Assembly: GCA_019448385.1 (NCBI GenBank)
Contig: JAGTXO010000007.1
Location: 1 to 64,000 of the forward strand
Reading direction: 5' to 3'
Origin: Diacronema lutheri
Taxonomy: Eukaryota > Haptophyta > Pavlovophyceae > Pavlovales > Pavlovaceae
DNA: 64,000 nucleotides
Position 1 is the stretch's first letter; every line of letters starts with the position of its first letter. Below the pieces are notes generated by a model, which saw only the letters and a list, made by a program, of their open reading frames with translations, ran no database searches and was not told the DNA's origin. Shown here piece after piece: positions 43,001 to 52,523 of the stretch. Position numbers and translations under genes: made by a program.

Positions 43001-45491
43001 CCCTCCGGTCTGCGGTGCGCGCACAGACCGCACCGTCTTTGCCCCACCGCCGCGCAGCCGCGCCGCGCCGTGCAGCCCCGCCCATGTTTAAAACGCGCGC
43101 ACACTGCCCCCTTGCCCACATTGCCCCCCTCTGCCCCCCCCCCCCCCCCCCCCCCCCCCTGCCCCCTTCCCGCCAGCTACTTTGAGGTCGATATTGACAC
43201 GCACCGTTACTCGTATATCGTCAAGAAGACGATGACAGCGATGAGCCCAAACTTCCCGCAGTACAGATTCTCGCTCGCATTCCTGTGCGCGCGCGAGAGC
43301 GCGCGCGCGCCGCGACGCCGCCGGCCACGCCTGCACGCGCCGCGCGAGCCGACCCGCCGCCACCGCCGCCACCGCCGCCGCCGCCGCCGCCGCGGCGCTC
43401 GGCGCGCGTAGCATCGAGGGGCGCGAGGCGTTGGAGCTGCCCGAGGTGCTGGCCGGCTGCTCGACATGCTGCAAGTTTGACTGGACGATGCTCAAGCCCT
43501 TCCCGCCCCGGCAACCGCGCCGCGCCAAGAAGGCCTCCCTCCTGCGCGCTGACGGCATGGCGCGTGGCGGCGGCGGTGGCGGCGACGGCGGCGGCGACGA
43601 GAGCTCGAGCGACGACGACGACGACGACGAGGACGTTGCGATTGGCTGCGCTGACAACGCCGGCACGACCGCAGCGCCCGCCTCCAGCGCCGCCGGCGCG
43701 AGCGGCGTGCCCGGGCCGGACCCGCTCACGCAGCCCTCCGCCGTGATCGAGTCGAACTCGGGCGGCGCGCTGCTCGACGCGTCGGACCCGGAGTGCGTGC
43801 ACCGGCTGGCGACCGCCGCCTTCGAGCGCGTCTTGCCGCAGGTGCGCAGCCTCGAGGAGCAGGGTGCATATGCTGCCGCGTCTGAGCTGCTTGCGGGTGC
43901 CCTCGTCGAGTCGAAACGGATTGCGGACCAGAGTCGCACAGTCCTCGCAGCGCTCGACTCGGGCGGGCTCGTCGACGATGGCGTCGCGTTTGCGGGTCGC
44001 GCGGCGCTCGCGGCCGATTGGGCCAACGCGAACGGCGCGCGGCCGCCGCGGCTTGCCACGGGCGGCGGTAGCGGCGGCTCCGTCGCGCGGCTCAAGCAGG
44101 TGCGCTGCCCTGCGCTGCGCTGCGCTGCCCTGCCCTGCGCTACCCTGCCCTGCCCTGCCCTGCCCTGCCCTGCCCTGCCCTGCCCTGCGCTGCCCTGCCC
44201 TGCCCTGCCCTGCCCTCGCCCGTCACGCTGCGAGGGCGCGCATTTGGTGCGGCGCACTCCGATGCGCCACCCCTTCCCCCTTCCCCATTCATCACTTCTT
44301 CCCTGTCCATCCCATCCCATCCCATCCCATCCCATCCCATCCCATCCCCGCCCCTTGCGCGCGGCAGATCCGCACGGCCACGCGCCAGTACCGCGGCAAG
44401 CTCTACGTGCTCAGTCGGCAGGTGCACGGGATGAAATGGCGAGCGCGCGTCGCCGAGCTCGATGGCGGCACGCTGCGCCTTTTTAAAGTGCACAGGGGAG
44501 GTCGCCTCTCGCATTCGAAGCCCCTCTTGCTCAGGGTGCGCGGCGCACCCGCACGATGGGCGCTCCCACCTCGCGCGGCGGGCCACTCCCACTTCCCCCC
44601 TCCCCTCCCCTCCCCCCCCCTCCCCCCTGCCCCCGAACTCGACGCAGGATCTGGACGCTGCCGAGGTTGCGATGGTGGCGCGCTCCCGCATGATCGCGCC
44701 CACGCCCTTCGTCTTCCAGCTCGTCACGCCGCACCGCACGCTCCTCTTCTGCGGCGAGGACGAGACCGTCGCGTGCGCGTGGATGCACGCGATCCGCTCC
44801 GTCGCGACGCCGCCGCCCCTCGCCGCGCGTGAGCTGCGTGTGAAGCCGCGCACGCGCTTCGTGCTGCCCGTGCGCGTCGACGGGATCGCCGGCGAGGAGG
44901 TGCGCACCTGCGTGACGCTGTCGCAGCGCGCGCCACGCGCCCATCATGTCCGGCCGCCGCGCGCCGTGCGCGACCGCTCGGCCGCCGACGCGCCGCCCTC
45001 GCTCCACCGGACCACCACCCCCCCCTTCCCTACCGGACCCCCCCCCCCCCCCCCCCTCCTCCCGTTTCCTTCCCCTCTGCGCGATGGCGCAGACGACTTT
45101 CACTTGGGAGTGGCACGTTGTCGACAAGGACCTCGGCTTCGAGGGCTACTTCGAGGCGGAGGGCGAGGACGCGCAATACCCAACGCTTGTCGCCAAGTGG
45201 AACCGGCACACGGCGCAGGTGCGCGCGCATGCACGCCCGCAACGCCTCGACCAGCCCCCGCTTGGGGAGCGCCCGCAGCGCCACCAAGCGCCGCCGCCGG
45301 CGGCTGACACTGCTGAGGCGCCTTCGCTCAAACGCGCGTGCCCGCCTCGTGCCCGGCAGGCGGGCAAGGTGTTTGGCACGTACACTGTGCGCAGGCCTGG
45401 CGTTCTGATGCTCTGCTGGGACAACACTTACTCCGTCTTCACGCCAAAGCACCTCACCTACACTATCACCAAGGAGACGACGCCCGTCTGA
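39739..45491 (+). CDS. EDR2-C (DUF1336)/PH/GOLD-domain protein, ten exons
   Basis: Proposed exons are 39,739-40,907, 41,024-41,179, 41,546-41,996, 42,851-43,014, 43,177-43,284, 43,412-44,099, 44,368-44,487, 44,648-44,899, 45,093-45,218 and 45,360-45,491. All phases agree, giving 1,121 residues. The N-terminal 390 residues are Ala-rich with hydrophobic stretches and one likely TM helix (AWLCALLVCAALLY). An EDR2 C-terminal domain follows: GTWSVPDAASFHVRSAGYL, FVINWQVFTYS, GLRNQLKLI, YFEVDIDTHRYS, LAFLIEG and ALELPEVLAG. After an acidic linker come a PH domain (RGKLYVL...WRARVAELDGGTLRLFK, and WMHAIRS) and a GOLD domain (FTWEWHVVDKDLGF, GTYTVRRPGVLMLCWDNTYS). EDR2 proteins bind phosphoinositides, and PH and GOLD domains act at membranes, so a lipid-sensing or trafficking role is likely. 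Other start codons upstream are possible. Confidence 0.8.
41235..41540. repeat. 30-bp minisatellite in intron 2 of the EDR2-like gene
   Basis: About ten copies of a 30-bp unit (ccatctctgcccaccccgcg, then ccatccactg) with few substitutions, some tct changed to tgt. It fills most of the 366-bp intron between the donor at 41,180 and the acceptor ending at 41,545. Confidence 0.9.
42062..42775. repeat. 25-bp minisatellite in intron 3 of the EDR2-like gene
   Basis: Nearly thirty copies of a 25-bp unit built on gccatcggtgggctgccc, with a 28-bp variant that carries three extra C. It occupies almost the whole intron between the GAG|GTGTGC donor at 41,997 and the acceptor at 42,850. It is open in every frame, which creates long spurious ORFs. 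Confidence 0.9.
44104..44216. repeat. Pentamer repeat (TGCCC/TGCGC) in intron 6 of the EDR2-like gene
   Basis: More than twenty copies of a TGCCC-type pentamer begin a few bases after the donor at 44,100. A second pentamer array (CATCC) lies at about 44,308-44,346 in the same intron. Confidence 0.85.
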
Positions 45492-45574
45492 CGCACACAC
45501 ACTGCCTTTATCCGCCGCCTGGTGGGGGGTGCGGGCCCCTCCCACCGTCGCACAGAACACAGTCGTGATCCAGT

Positions 45575-45662
45575 CCCCCCCCCCCCCCCCCCCCCTTGAG
45601 TCCAATGCAGCTTGAACGGGTCGCGCGGGCTCGCACACCACCCCGCGTAGCCCCAGCGTTGT

Positions 45663-45712
<50 letters not shown>
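45575..45712. repeat. Facing poly-C and poly-G tracts 3' of the EDR2-like gene
   Basis: A C run of about 21 (45,575-45,595) and a G run of about 50 (45,663-45,712) are separated by 67 bases. They are inverted relative to each other and could pair in a transcript that runs through both. Confidence 0.85.
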
Positions 45713-45713
<1 letters not shown>

Positions 45714-45860
45714 GGGAGGGGGGGTTCTGCACGTCGCAGCTGATGAGACGAGGCTGCCGGCAACGGCGAGGGCACGACTGTGCGTGGCTCTGCTTTCGGA
45801 CGATCGTAGCCGACGGCGCACGTGCTTCTCGGACGGCACACGGCGCAGGCTTGAGACGCG

Positions 45861-46142
45861 TCATCTGCGCTTCTTGGCGCTCACGCCCGCCTGCAGCGCT
45901 TCCCGCTTGTCGGCGGCACGCCGAGCCTTCTCCTCGGCGACGTCGAGGGCGCGCTGCGTGAGCTCCACGTGCTGCAGGATGCTGCGATTGGCCTGGCAGA
46001 CGGCCGTGACCGCGATGCCGAAAGCAGTGAGCGGCGATAACTCGAAGTACGCGACGAGCAGCAGCGCCAGCGCGGCCGACAGGGCGCAGAGGAGGACGAA
46101 ATGGCCCGCGTGCCTCCAACTCAAGTTGAGCTCGACCGCCAT
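45861..46142 (-). CDS. Small two-TM membrane protein
   Basis: The ORF runs from ATG (46,142) to stop and encodes 93 residues: a short polar N-terminus, two hydrophobic segments (FVLLCALSAALALLLVAYF and LTAFGIAVTAVCQANRSIL) forming a likely hairpin, then a charged helix (ALDVAEEKARRAADKREAL) and a basic end KKRR. No family was recognised. It lies downstream of the sulfotransferase on the same strand, separated by a decamer array. The KKRR terminus might serve as an ER-retrieval-like or nuclear signal, which is speculation. Confidence 0.55.
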   Translation of the reverse strand: MAVELNLSWRHAGHFVLLCALSAALALLLVAYFELSPLTAFGIAVTAVCQANRSILQHVELTQRALDVAEEKARRAADKREALQAGVSAKKRR

Positions 46143-46258
46143 GCTGCCGACCAATCGTGGGGACTTGAGTCACTTGAGTCGGCGCGGTGTGACAGTCAAC
46201 AGTCAACAGTGATGCCGTGGCCCGCCCGTGTTGCCCTTCACCAGAGCATGCGACCGGT

Positions 46259-46440
46259 TCACACAGACTCACACAGACTCACACAGACTCACACAGACTC
46301 ACGCAGACTCACACAGACTCACGCAGACTCACACAGACTCACGCAGACTCACGCAGACTCACGCAGACTCACGCAGACTCACGCAGGCTCACACAGACTC
46401 ACGCAGACTCACGCAGACTCACACAGACTCACGCAGACTC
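46259..46440. repeat. Decamer tandem array (TCAC[A/G]CAGAC)
   Basis: About eighteen copies of a 10-bp unit, alternating A or G at one position, abut the stop codon of the sulfotransferase gene. The stop codon's TCA (minus-strand TGA) overlaps the last repeat unit, so array growth could change the C-terminus. Confidence 0.9.
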
Positions 46441-48017
46441 ACGCTGCCTTGACCTTTGCACCGCCGGCGCGCGCGCCGCCGCCGTCGGCGCCGGGCGCGG
46501 CCGGCTCGAGCCCGCTAGCCGCGACGCGCGCCTCGCGCTCCCGCCGCAGCTCGGCGCACAAGTGCGCATAGTTTCTCAGCCCGGTCTGGGGCTCTACAAT
46601 CGCCGCCCACTTTGCGTCCAGCTGCGCGCGCAGCGTGGGCGGCAGCGCGTACCCGACGCGCCCGCCGTCGCGCCGCGCCTTGCTCACGTGCGTCACCGCC
46701 GCGTTCGTGCCACTGCCGCCGCCCACCGCCGCAGCGGGCGCACAGCGCATGCGTGGCAGGACGTGCGCGCGCACAAAGTGGTCGTCAAACTTGCGCGCGT
46801 GCTGCGCGCAGGTCATCGCGTCGAGCGTGCATTGCGCAGCGACGCGCGCGACGAGCTCGTCGCGCGCTGGCCCCGGCTGCATGCCGAGGAAGTGGGCGAC
46901 CGCCGCCACCTCGCCGCACAAGTCGCGCTTGAGGTCCTCGTACGTGACGACGAGCACATGGGGTTGCGCACGCAGCTGCCACCAGCCGAGCAGGTGGTGC
47001 CAAATTTGGCCAGAGACGGAAACGCCAGAGAAGAGCGCACCGGCAAAGGCCTCGAGGCTCACATCGCCCGGCTGCAGTCCGGCATATGCGGGGAGGAAAC
47101 GCCAAAAGGAAACGAGCGCATCTGCGGGCTCTCGCAGCACGACGATGTAACGGCCGCCCTGCGCCACGGAATGCGCGGGCTCGTGCGACTTGAAGACGCG
47201 CGGGTGCCAGCGCTGCTCCGCGTCAAGGTCCTGCCCGCAGTCCAGCGCGAGGATGTCCCACGGGATCTCCTGCGCCGCCGACAGCGCCGCGCGCGCCAGC
47301 GCGCCATGCCGGGGAGGACGCCGGGACGCGCGGGAGGGCGCCGGGACGCGCGGGAGGACGCCGGGACGCGCGTGAGGACGCCGGGACGCGCGAAAGGACG
47401 CCGGGACGCGCGTGAGGACGCCGGGACGCGCGGGAGAAGCCAAGACGCGCGGGAGGACGCCGGGACGCGCGAAAGGACGCCGGGACGCGCCGGGCGCCGT
47501 GCCGTGGCGGCGGCGGCGCATGGGACGGCACGCAGCCGGCGCGCGCTGCTGCGCACCTCGCAAATGTCGTCATAGTCGAGCGCGCCGCCGCTGCGCAGCC
47601 CCTGCACGATCGCCTGCATCCACGTCTGCGCGCGTTGCGCGCGCGGCGCGCGACGGCGGCGCGTCGCGCCTCGCCGGGCGAGCGCACGGCGCGCCGTGCG
47701 CGGGCGGAGCGGCGCACCGTGCCGCACTTGGGGAACGTGACGATCGCCACGTCCGACGAGCGCAGCGCGAAGCACGGGTGCCGCCCCGCCGCGAGGGACT
47801 CGTCCGAGTGCATCAGCGAGTTGCGCACGCGCATCAGCTCGAGGCCGAGCTCGCACCGGCGCCGGCCGTCGCGCCGCGCCGCGGCCGTCGCGCGTGCGAG
47901 CGCGCGCTGCGTCGCGACGAGCCACGCGAGCGCGCACACGAGCGCGCACGCGAGCGCGACGATGACATCGCGGCCCACACTCGCACCAAATCGTGGTGCT
48001 ACGAGAACGGCCTCCAT
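46439..48017 (-). CDS. Membrane-anchored sulfotransferase, three exons
   Basis: Exons are 48,017-47,718, 47,625-47,557 and 47,269-46,439, all in phase 0, encoding 399 residues. An N-terminal anchor (VIVALACALVCALAWLVAT) suggests a type II, probably Golgi, enzyme. The 5'-phosphosulfate loop reads TFPKCGTTWMQAI across the first splice. The 3'-phosphate region is VVLREPADALVSFWRFL, and HVLVVTYEDLKRDL is the typical following strand. These proteins transfer sulfate from PAPS to hydroxyl or amine groups of glycans or small molecules; the substrate cannot be told. Length and motif spacing fit the Sulfotransfer_1 family. It starts 17 bases from the plus-strand LPA1-like gene, and its second intron is a minisatellite. 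Confidence 0.85.
47308..47494. repeat. 20-bp minisatellite in intron 2 of the sulfotransferase
   Basis: About nine copies of a 20-bp unit containing ggacgccgggacgcgcg, with short deletions in some copies. It lies wholly between the donor (47,556) and acceptor (47,270). Confidence 0.85.
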
Positions 48018-48034
48018 CGCACGACGACACGACG
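48018..48034. promoter_or_regulatory. 17-bp divergent start region
   Basis: Only 17 bases separate the ATG codons of the sulfotransferase (-) and the LPA1-like protein (+). Both transcripts must therefore start inside, or very near, each other's coding sequence, or one start codon is wrong. No TATA-like element is visible. Confidence 0.45.
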
Positions 48035-49624
48035 ATGCTCGCCTTCTCGCTGGCGTGCCTCGCGCTCCGAGGCGGCGTCGGCGCGCGCCCGGCGTTGCGT
48101 GCCGCCGGCGCCGCGCGCGCCGCGTTCGTGCGCATGGCCGAGCCCGCGGGGCGCGCGCCCGGTGGGTACGACATGAGCCGCGCGCAGCTCGACGTGCTCT
48201 CCGGCCGGCAGTTCCGGCGCGACGCGTTGCTGCAGTACAGCTCGACCAACCAGAGCGAGCCGCTGCGCATCCTGCTCTTCGCGCTGCTCGCCGCGGCGCT
48301 CGCACTCGCGCCGCTCGTCGCGGACGACGTGCCCTCCAGCATGACCGCCGCGCTCGCGGGCGCGCCCGCGCGCGGCGCGTGCGCGCTCGGCGCGGCCGGC
48401 GCGGGCGCGCTCTTTGCGCGCGAGCGCGCGAGGCGCACGGCGCAGCTCGTGCGCATCGAGCGCGAGTGCGCGCTGCGCGAGCTGCCGGTCACGCTCGACG
48501 ATGGGCTCGTGCGCCGGACCGTCGCCCTGCGCGAGCTCTCGGGCGAGCGCGCCGTCGTCCTCATCCTCGGCCCGCCCGCGCACGTCCGCCGGTGTCTCGC
48601 CGAAGCGGCGGCGCTCGCGCCGCGGCTGGCCGACGCGGAGGTGGCGCTCGTCGGCGTGCCCATCGTCGGCGCCGCCGTCGACGGCGCCGACGACGACGAC
48701 GAGCGCGCGAGCAGCGCGCAGACCGTGCGCGCCGCGCGCGCCCTCCTCGCGGCGCTCGGCCCCGCGCCGTGGCTTGGCGTCGCGGCCGGCGCGCACCGTT
48801 GGAAGCGCTTCGCGGCGGAGACGCTCGGCTCGGCAGCCGCGCTCGCGGCGCGCGGCGGTTGGATCGCGCTCACCCGGCGCGGGCGCACGTGCGGCTCCGG
48901 CGTGGGGCGCGCCCAGCTCGACGAGCTTCTCGGCTCGCTCTACGGGCCGCGCACGCCGCTCCCGCCCGCCGAGGCGTGGGCGGCCGCCGACGCGCGGCGC
49001 GCGGCAAGCGCCGGCGGCGCGGCGCCGGCGATGACCGCCGGCAACGACGCGGCCGCCGTGTCCCTGCTCGCAGCGCAGCGCGCCTTGTACACCGCGCTCG
49101 CCGCGGCGGATGCGCGCGCGCTCGCGCCGCTGTGGGCTGCGCGCTCAGCCGAGCTCGCCGCGCAGAGCGGCGACACACCCGCCGCCGTCTTCTTTGTCGG
49201 CGGCGTGAGCGCGGGCGGGCCGAGCAAGGCGGAGGCGGGCGAGGGCGCCGCGCGCATGGACGACTGGGCCGCGGTGCTCGCCGACGGCGCGACGCGCGGC
49301 TTACGCTTCGGCGGCTGCGCGGCCGCGTTGCTCGACGATGAAGTGCGCGCGGCCGACGCCGAGCCGCCGATCACCGCCGAGGGCGTCACGACGGCGATCG
49401 AGTACCCGCCGCCGAGGGCGGACGGCTCGATGCCGCCGACGCTGCTCGCCACGCAGCGCTGGGTCGCGACGGCTGAGGGATCCGCGGACGGCGCCGGCCC
49501 GCAGCCGCCGCGCTGGCGGCTCGTCTCGCACCGGACAATCCCGTTCTCCTACCGGATGGGCGCCGTCGCGTGCCTGCGTTGTGACGCGCGCGGCTGCGTC
49601 GCCTTCGTCAACCGCGGCGTGTGA
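48035..49624 (+). CDS. LPA1: LPA1-like (LOW PSII ACCUMULATION 1/REP27-type) plastid protein
   Basis: A single exon of 529 codons starts at ATG 48,035. The first 35 residues look like an algal bipartite plastid leader: a hydrophobic MLAFSLACLALRG, then an Ala/Arg-rich stretch with AAFVRM. The conserved-looking core is FRRDALLQYSSTNQSEPLRI followed by two hydrophobic segments (LLFALLAAALALAPLV and a second near residue 105). A long stroma-like domain follows, with LRELSGERAVVLILGPPAHV, and a C-terminal segment FSYRMGAVACLRCDARGCVAFVN. LPA1/REP27 proteins assist D1 synthesis and photosystem II assembly in thylakoids. The assignment rests on the RRDALLQY...EPLRI segment and on topology, so a different DUF3493-type protein is possible. 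Confidence 0.55.
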   Translation: MLAFSLACLALRGGVGARPALRAAGAARAAFVRMAEPAGRAPGGYDMSRAQLDVLSGRQFRRDALLQYSSTNQSEPLRILLFALLAAALALAPLVADDVPSSMTAALAGAPARGACALGAAGAGALFARERARRTAQLVRIERECALRELPVTLDDGLVRRTVALRELSGERAVVLILGPPAHVRRCLAEAAALAPRLADAEVALVGVPIVGAAVDGADDDDERASSAQTVRAARALLAALGPAPWLGVAAGAHRWKRFAAETLGSAAALAARGGWIALTRRGRTCGSGVGRAQLDELLGSLYGPRTPLPPAEAWAAADARRAASAGGAAPAMTAGNDAAAVSLLAAQRALYTALAAADARALAPLWAARSAELAAQSGDTPAAVFFVGGVSAGGPSKAEAGEGAARMDDWAAVLADGATRGLRFGGCAAALLDDEVRAADAEPPITAEGVTTAIEYPPPRADGSMPPTLLATQRWVATAEGSADGAGPQPPRWRLVSHRTIPFSYRMGAVACLRCDARGCVAFVNRGV

Positions 49625-49884
49625 GGCGGAGGGGCGGGAGGGGCGTCTGGGCCGAGCCCGTGATTGACGGAAGGTCGCTTCTCGCCAAGCCGTTCGAGTC
49701 GACGAGTCCAGCGTCGGATGGATGTGCCGCGCCCACCGCCCGTCAGCGGTCGGCGCACAGAGCCACTGTCCACTGAGGCGCTGACGCCCCGCCTCAGCAG
49801 CTGGGCCTCACAGTGAGAGCCCCCAGCCCTTCACAATCATGCTGTAGTCGGCACTCGCCACTCGGCTGTCCGCGTCGACCGTCC

Positions 49885-52232
49885 ATGGCTGCCGCGGAGG
49901 CGATCGACGCGAACGCAGCCGCGTTCGAGGCGGAAGTCGACGCGCGCGCCGCGGCGGCCGCGGCCGCGCGCGACGCGGCGCTCGCGTGCGGCATCGTCGA
50001 GCGCCGTGCGGCGTCCACCCTGAGCGTCGCGGAGTTCCACGAGCGCTTCGCGGCGCGCGGCGTGCCCGTCGTGATCTGCGGGCTTGGGCCGGCGCTCTGC
50101 CATCCGACCGGCGCTGCGTGGCTCGACGCGTGCCGCGCCAAGCGCGTGCCCGTCGCGTGCCGTTCGACGCACCGCGCGCCATGCCCCGAACGCGCGCTCA
50201 TGACGATCGGCGAGCTGCTCGACGCGATCGGCGCGTCACGGCCCGAGGGGGCGGACGCGCGCGCGGGCGCGGGCGGCGGCGCCGAGTCGTGCGGGGCGGA
50301 TGCAGGCGACGGGCTTTACCTATACGACGTGTCGATCGCGCACAGCCTGCCGTCGCTGCTCGCGTCGCTGCGCATCCCGCGCTACTTTTGCGCCGACCTG
50401 CTCACACGCACGCGCGGAGCCCACGCATGGCGAGGAAAGTGGCCGTCGCTTTTTGTGGGTGCGCGCGGCACGCGCTCGGGCCTGCACGTCGACCAGTGGC
50501 ACGGCGCGTTCTGGATGGCGCTCGTGAGTGGGCGCAAGCGTTGGGTCCTGTTCGAGCGCGAGGACGCGCCTTTGCTCTACCCGCGCAACGCGAGAAGCCA
50601 GCAGGGCGGCCACCCGCAGCTTCAGCCGTCCTTCCCAGACCTTTCCGAGCTCGAAACCGACACCGTGCGCTACCCCGCCTTTGCGCGCGCGCGCCGGCGA
50701 GAAGTCGTGCTGCTCCCCGGCGATGTGCTGTACGTCCCTGCGGGTACGCCGCATGCCGTCCTCAACGAGCTGCCGTCCATCGCATTCGGCGCAAACTTGA
50801 TGCACACAGCAGATGCGGCGGGTGTGCGAGCGGCGCTTGACGACATCAAGTGGCGCGCGAGCGTCGATGCGGCGCTGCGCGACAGCTGGCGCGCGCTCGA
50901 CGAGATCGACGACGAGCACGAGTATGCCCAGTCCGGCAGTATCCAGTCCGGCAGTGTCCAGTCCGGCAGCGCCGCTTCGCCAACCGACGCGGCGCAGCGC
51001 TCGTGGCCGCGCTGGCCCGACGGACGCGGGTGCGTCGCCGCGGAGGAACTTGTCGTGCCCTTCGACGAGTATGCGAGCGGCCGCGCGAGCGCGTACGCCG
51101 CAGCCGACGGGCCGCTGCCCCTCGGCGTACGCGACGACGTTCAGCCCAGGCGCGCCGACGCTCACGGTGACGGCGACGACGACGGCGACGATGAGGGTTT
51201 AGGCGAAGGCGGAGGCGAAGGCGCGGCTCGCGCGCCAAGCGGCTGCACGGCCGCGCTGCTCCGCGCGCTCGAGGTCGACGGCTTCGTCGTGCTCCCCGCC
51301 GCCATACCAGCGAGCTGCGCGGTGGCCTTGCGCGCCGAGCTGCTCGAGACGCTGCGCGACGCGCTCGCGGCGGAGGTGCGCGCGGCGGACGACGCGGCGG
51401 GCGGTGGGGGCGCGAACGGCGGCGACGCGTGCGTCGCGCGCACGTCGCCATTTGCGCGCGTGAATGACCGCGCGCGCCGGCCTGACATGCACCTGCCCCT
51501 CTCGGGCAGCACGCACGCAGCCGTGGCGTGCGTGCTGGGCGCGTATGCGCCCGTCTTCGCCGCCATCCTGCCCGCCGACGCGCCCCTCGTCGAGCTGGGC
51601 GTCATCTGCGCCCAGCCCGGGGCGTGCGCGCAGACGGTACATTCAGACGTGCAATTCGACGAGTGCGCGCGCGCCATCTTCACCACGTACATCGCGGTGC
51701 AGGTGCGCGCCGGCCTGCCGCGCCGCGCCCGCCGTGCCCGGCCCGCCGACGCACACGCTCCTCGCATGAGGCGTTGGCCGCTGCGCTCTCGCCCGCGCGC
51801 CGCCGCCGCTGCGCGCGCAAGGACGTGGAGGAGGGCATGGGCCCGACGCACGTGTGGCCGCGCACGCACACCGCCTTCTTCAACGGGTTCTACAAGCCAC
51901 GAATGGCCGGGCCCGTCGACCGGTACTACTCAGACACGCCGCCCGCGCGGCTGACGCTGCGCGCGGGTGACGCGCTGCTCCTCGACACGCGCGTGATGCA
52001 CGCCGGTGGCGCCAACAGCTCAGCCGTTGACCGCTGCCTGCTCCACTTTTCGCTCGAGACGACGGCCGAGCCGCACGCGGCCGACGGCTTCACGCACAAC
52101 CTGCACCCGAGCCTGCGCGGCGGGCGGGCGCGGCTCAGTAGCCTCACCGCGAGCCAATCGTCAACGTCGGCGCTGGCGCCGGCGCGCGCGAGCACACAGT
52201 CCGCACGGCCGCCCAAGCTGCGTCGCGCGTGA
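49885..52232 (+). CDS. JmjC (cupin-8) plus PhyH double 2-oxoglutarate dioxygenase
   Basis: Two exons (49,885-51,702 and 51,822-52,232), joined in phase 0, give 742 residues. The first half is a JmjC/cupin_8 hydroxylase: facial triad His201 and Asp203 in GLHVDQW, a basic KRWVLF strand, and distal His290 in PAGTPHAV. The second half (about residues 455-700) is a phytanoyl-CoA-hydroxylase-type domain: VDGFVVLPAAIP, His586 and Asp588 in VHSDVQFD, then YIAVQDVEEGMGPTHVWP across the splice, and distal His666 in RVMHAGGANSS. Both metal sites look intact. JmjC enzymes hydroxylate or demethylate proteins, and PhyH enzymes hydroxylate lipids or small molecules; the substrates here are unknown. The intron carries a GTGCGC donor and a GCAAG acceptor. 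An acidic low-complexity linker (51,170-51,230) separates the domains. Confidence 0.85.
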
Positions 52233-52523
52233 TCGAGCGGGCCGCAAGCCCGCCGTTGGTGTCGTGTCCAAGCGGGCCCAGACCGTCTCACGTTTCGCCG
52301 TTACCAAAGGCCCATGGCGGCAGAGCCCGACGACGCTGTCGTCTTGACGGGCCAGCCGGCCGAGGAGCCGAGTGCGCGCGCCGCTTCCCGGCCGTGCGCC
52401 CGACTGACAGATTGACGCACAGCCGCGCGTGTCTCCCGCCCGCGCGCCGTTGACGGCCGGGCCCCGCTCGTCCGCCCACGGCGCCGCCCCGCAGGACGCA
52501 ACTCGCGCACCGCCGCGTTCACG

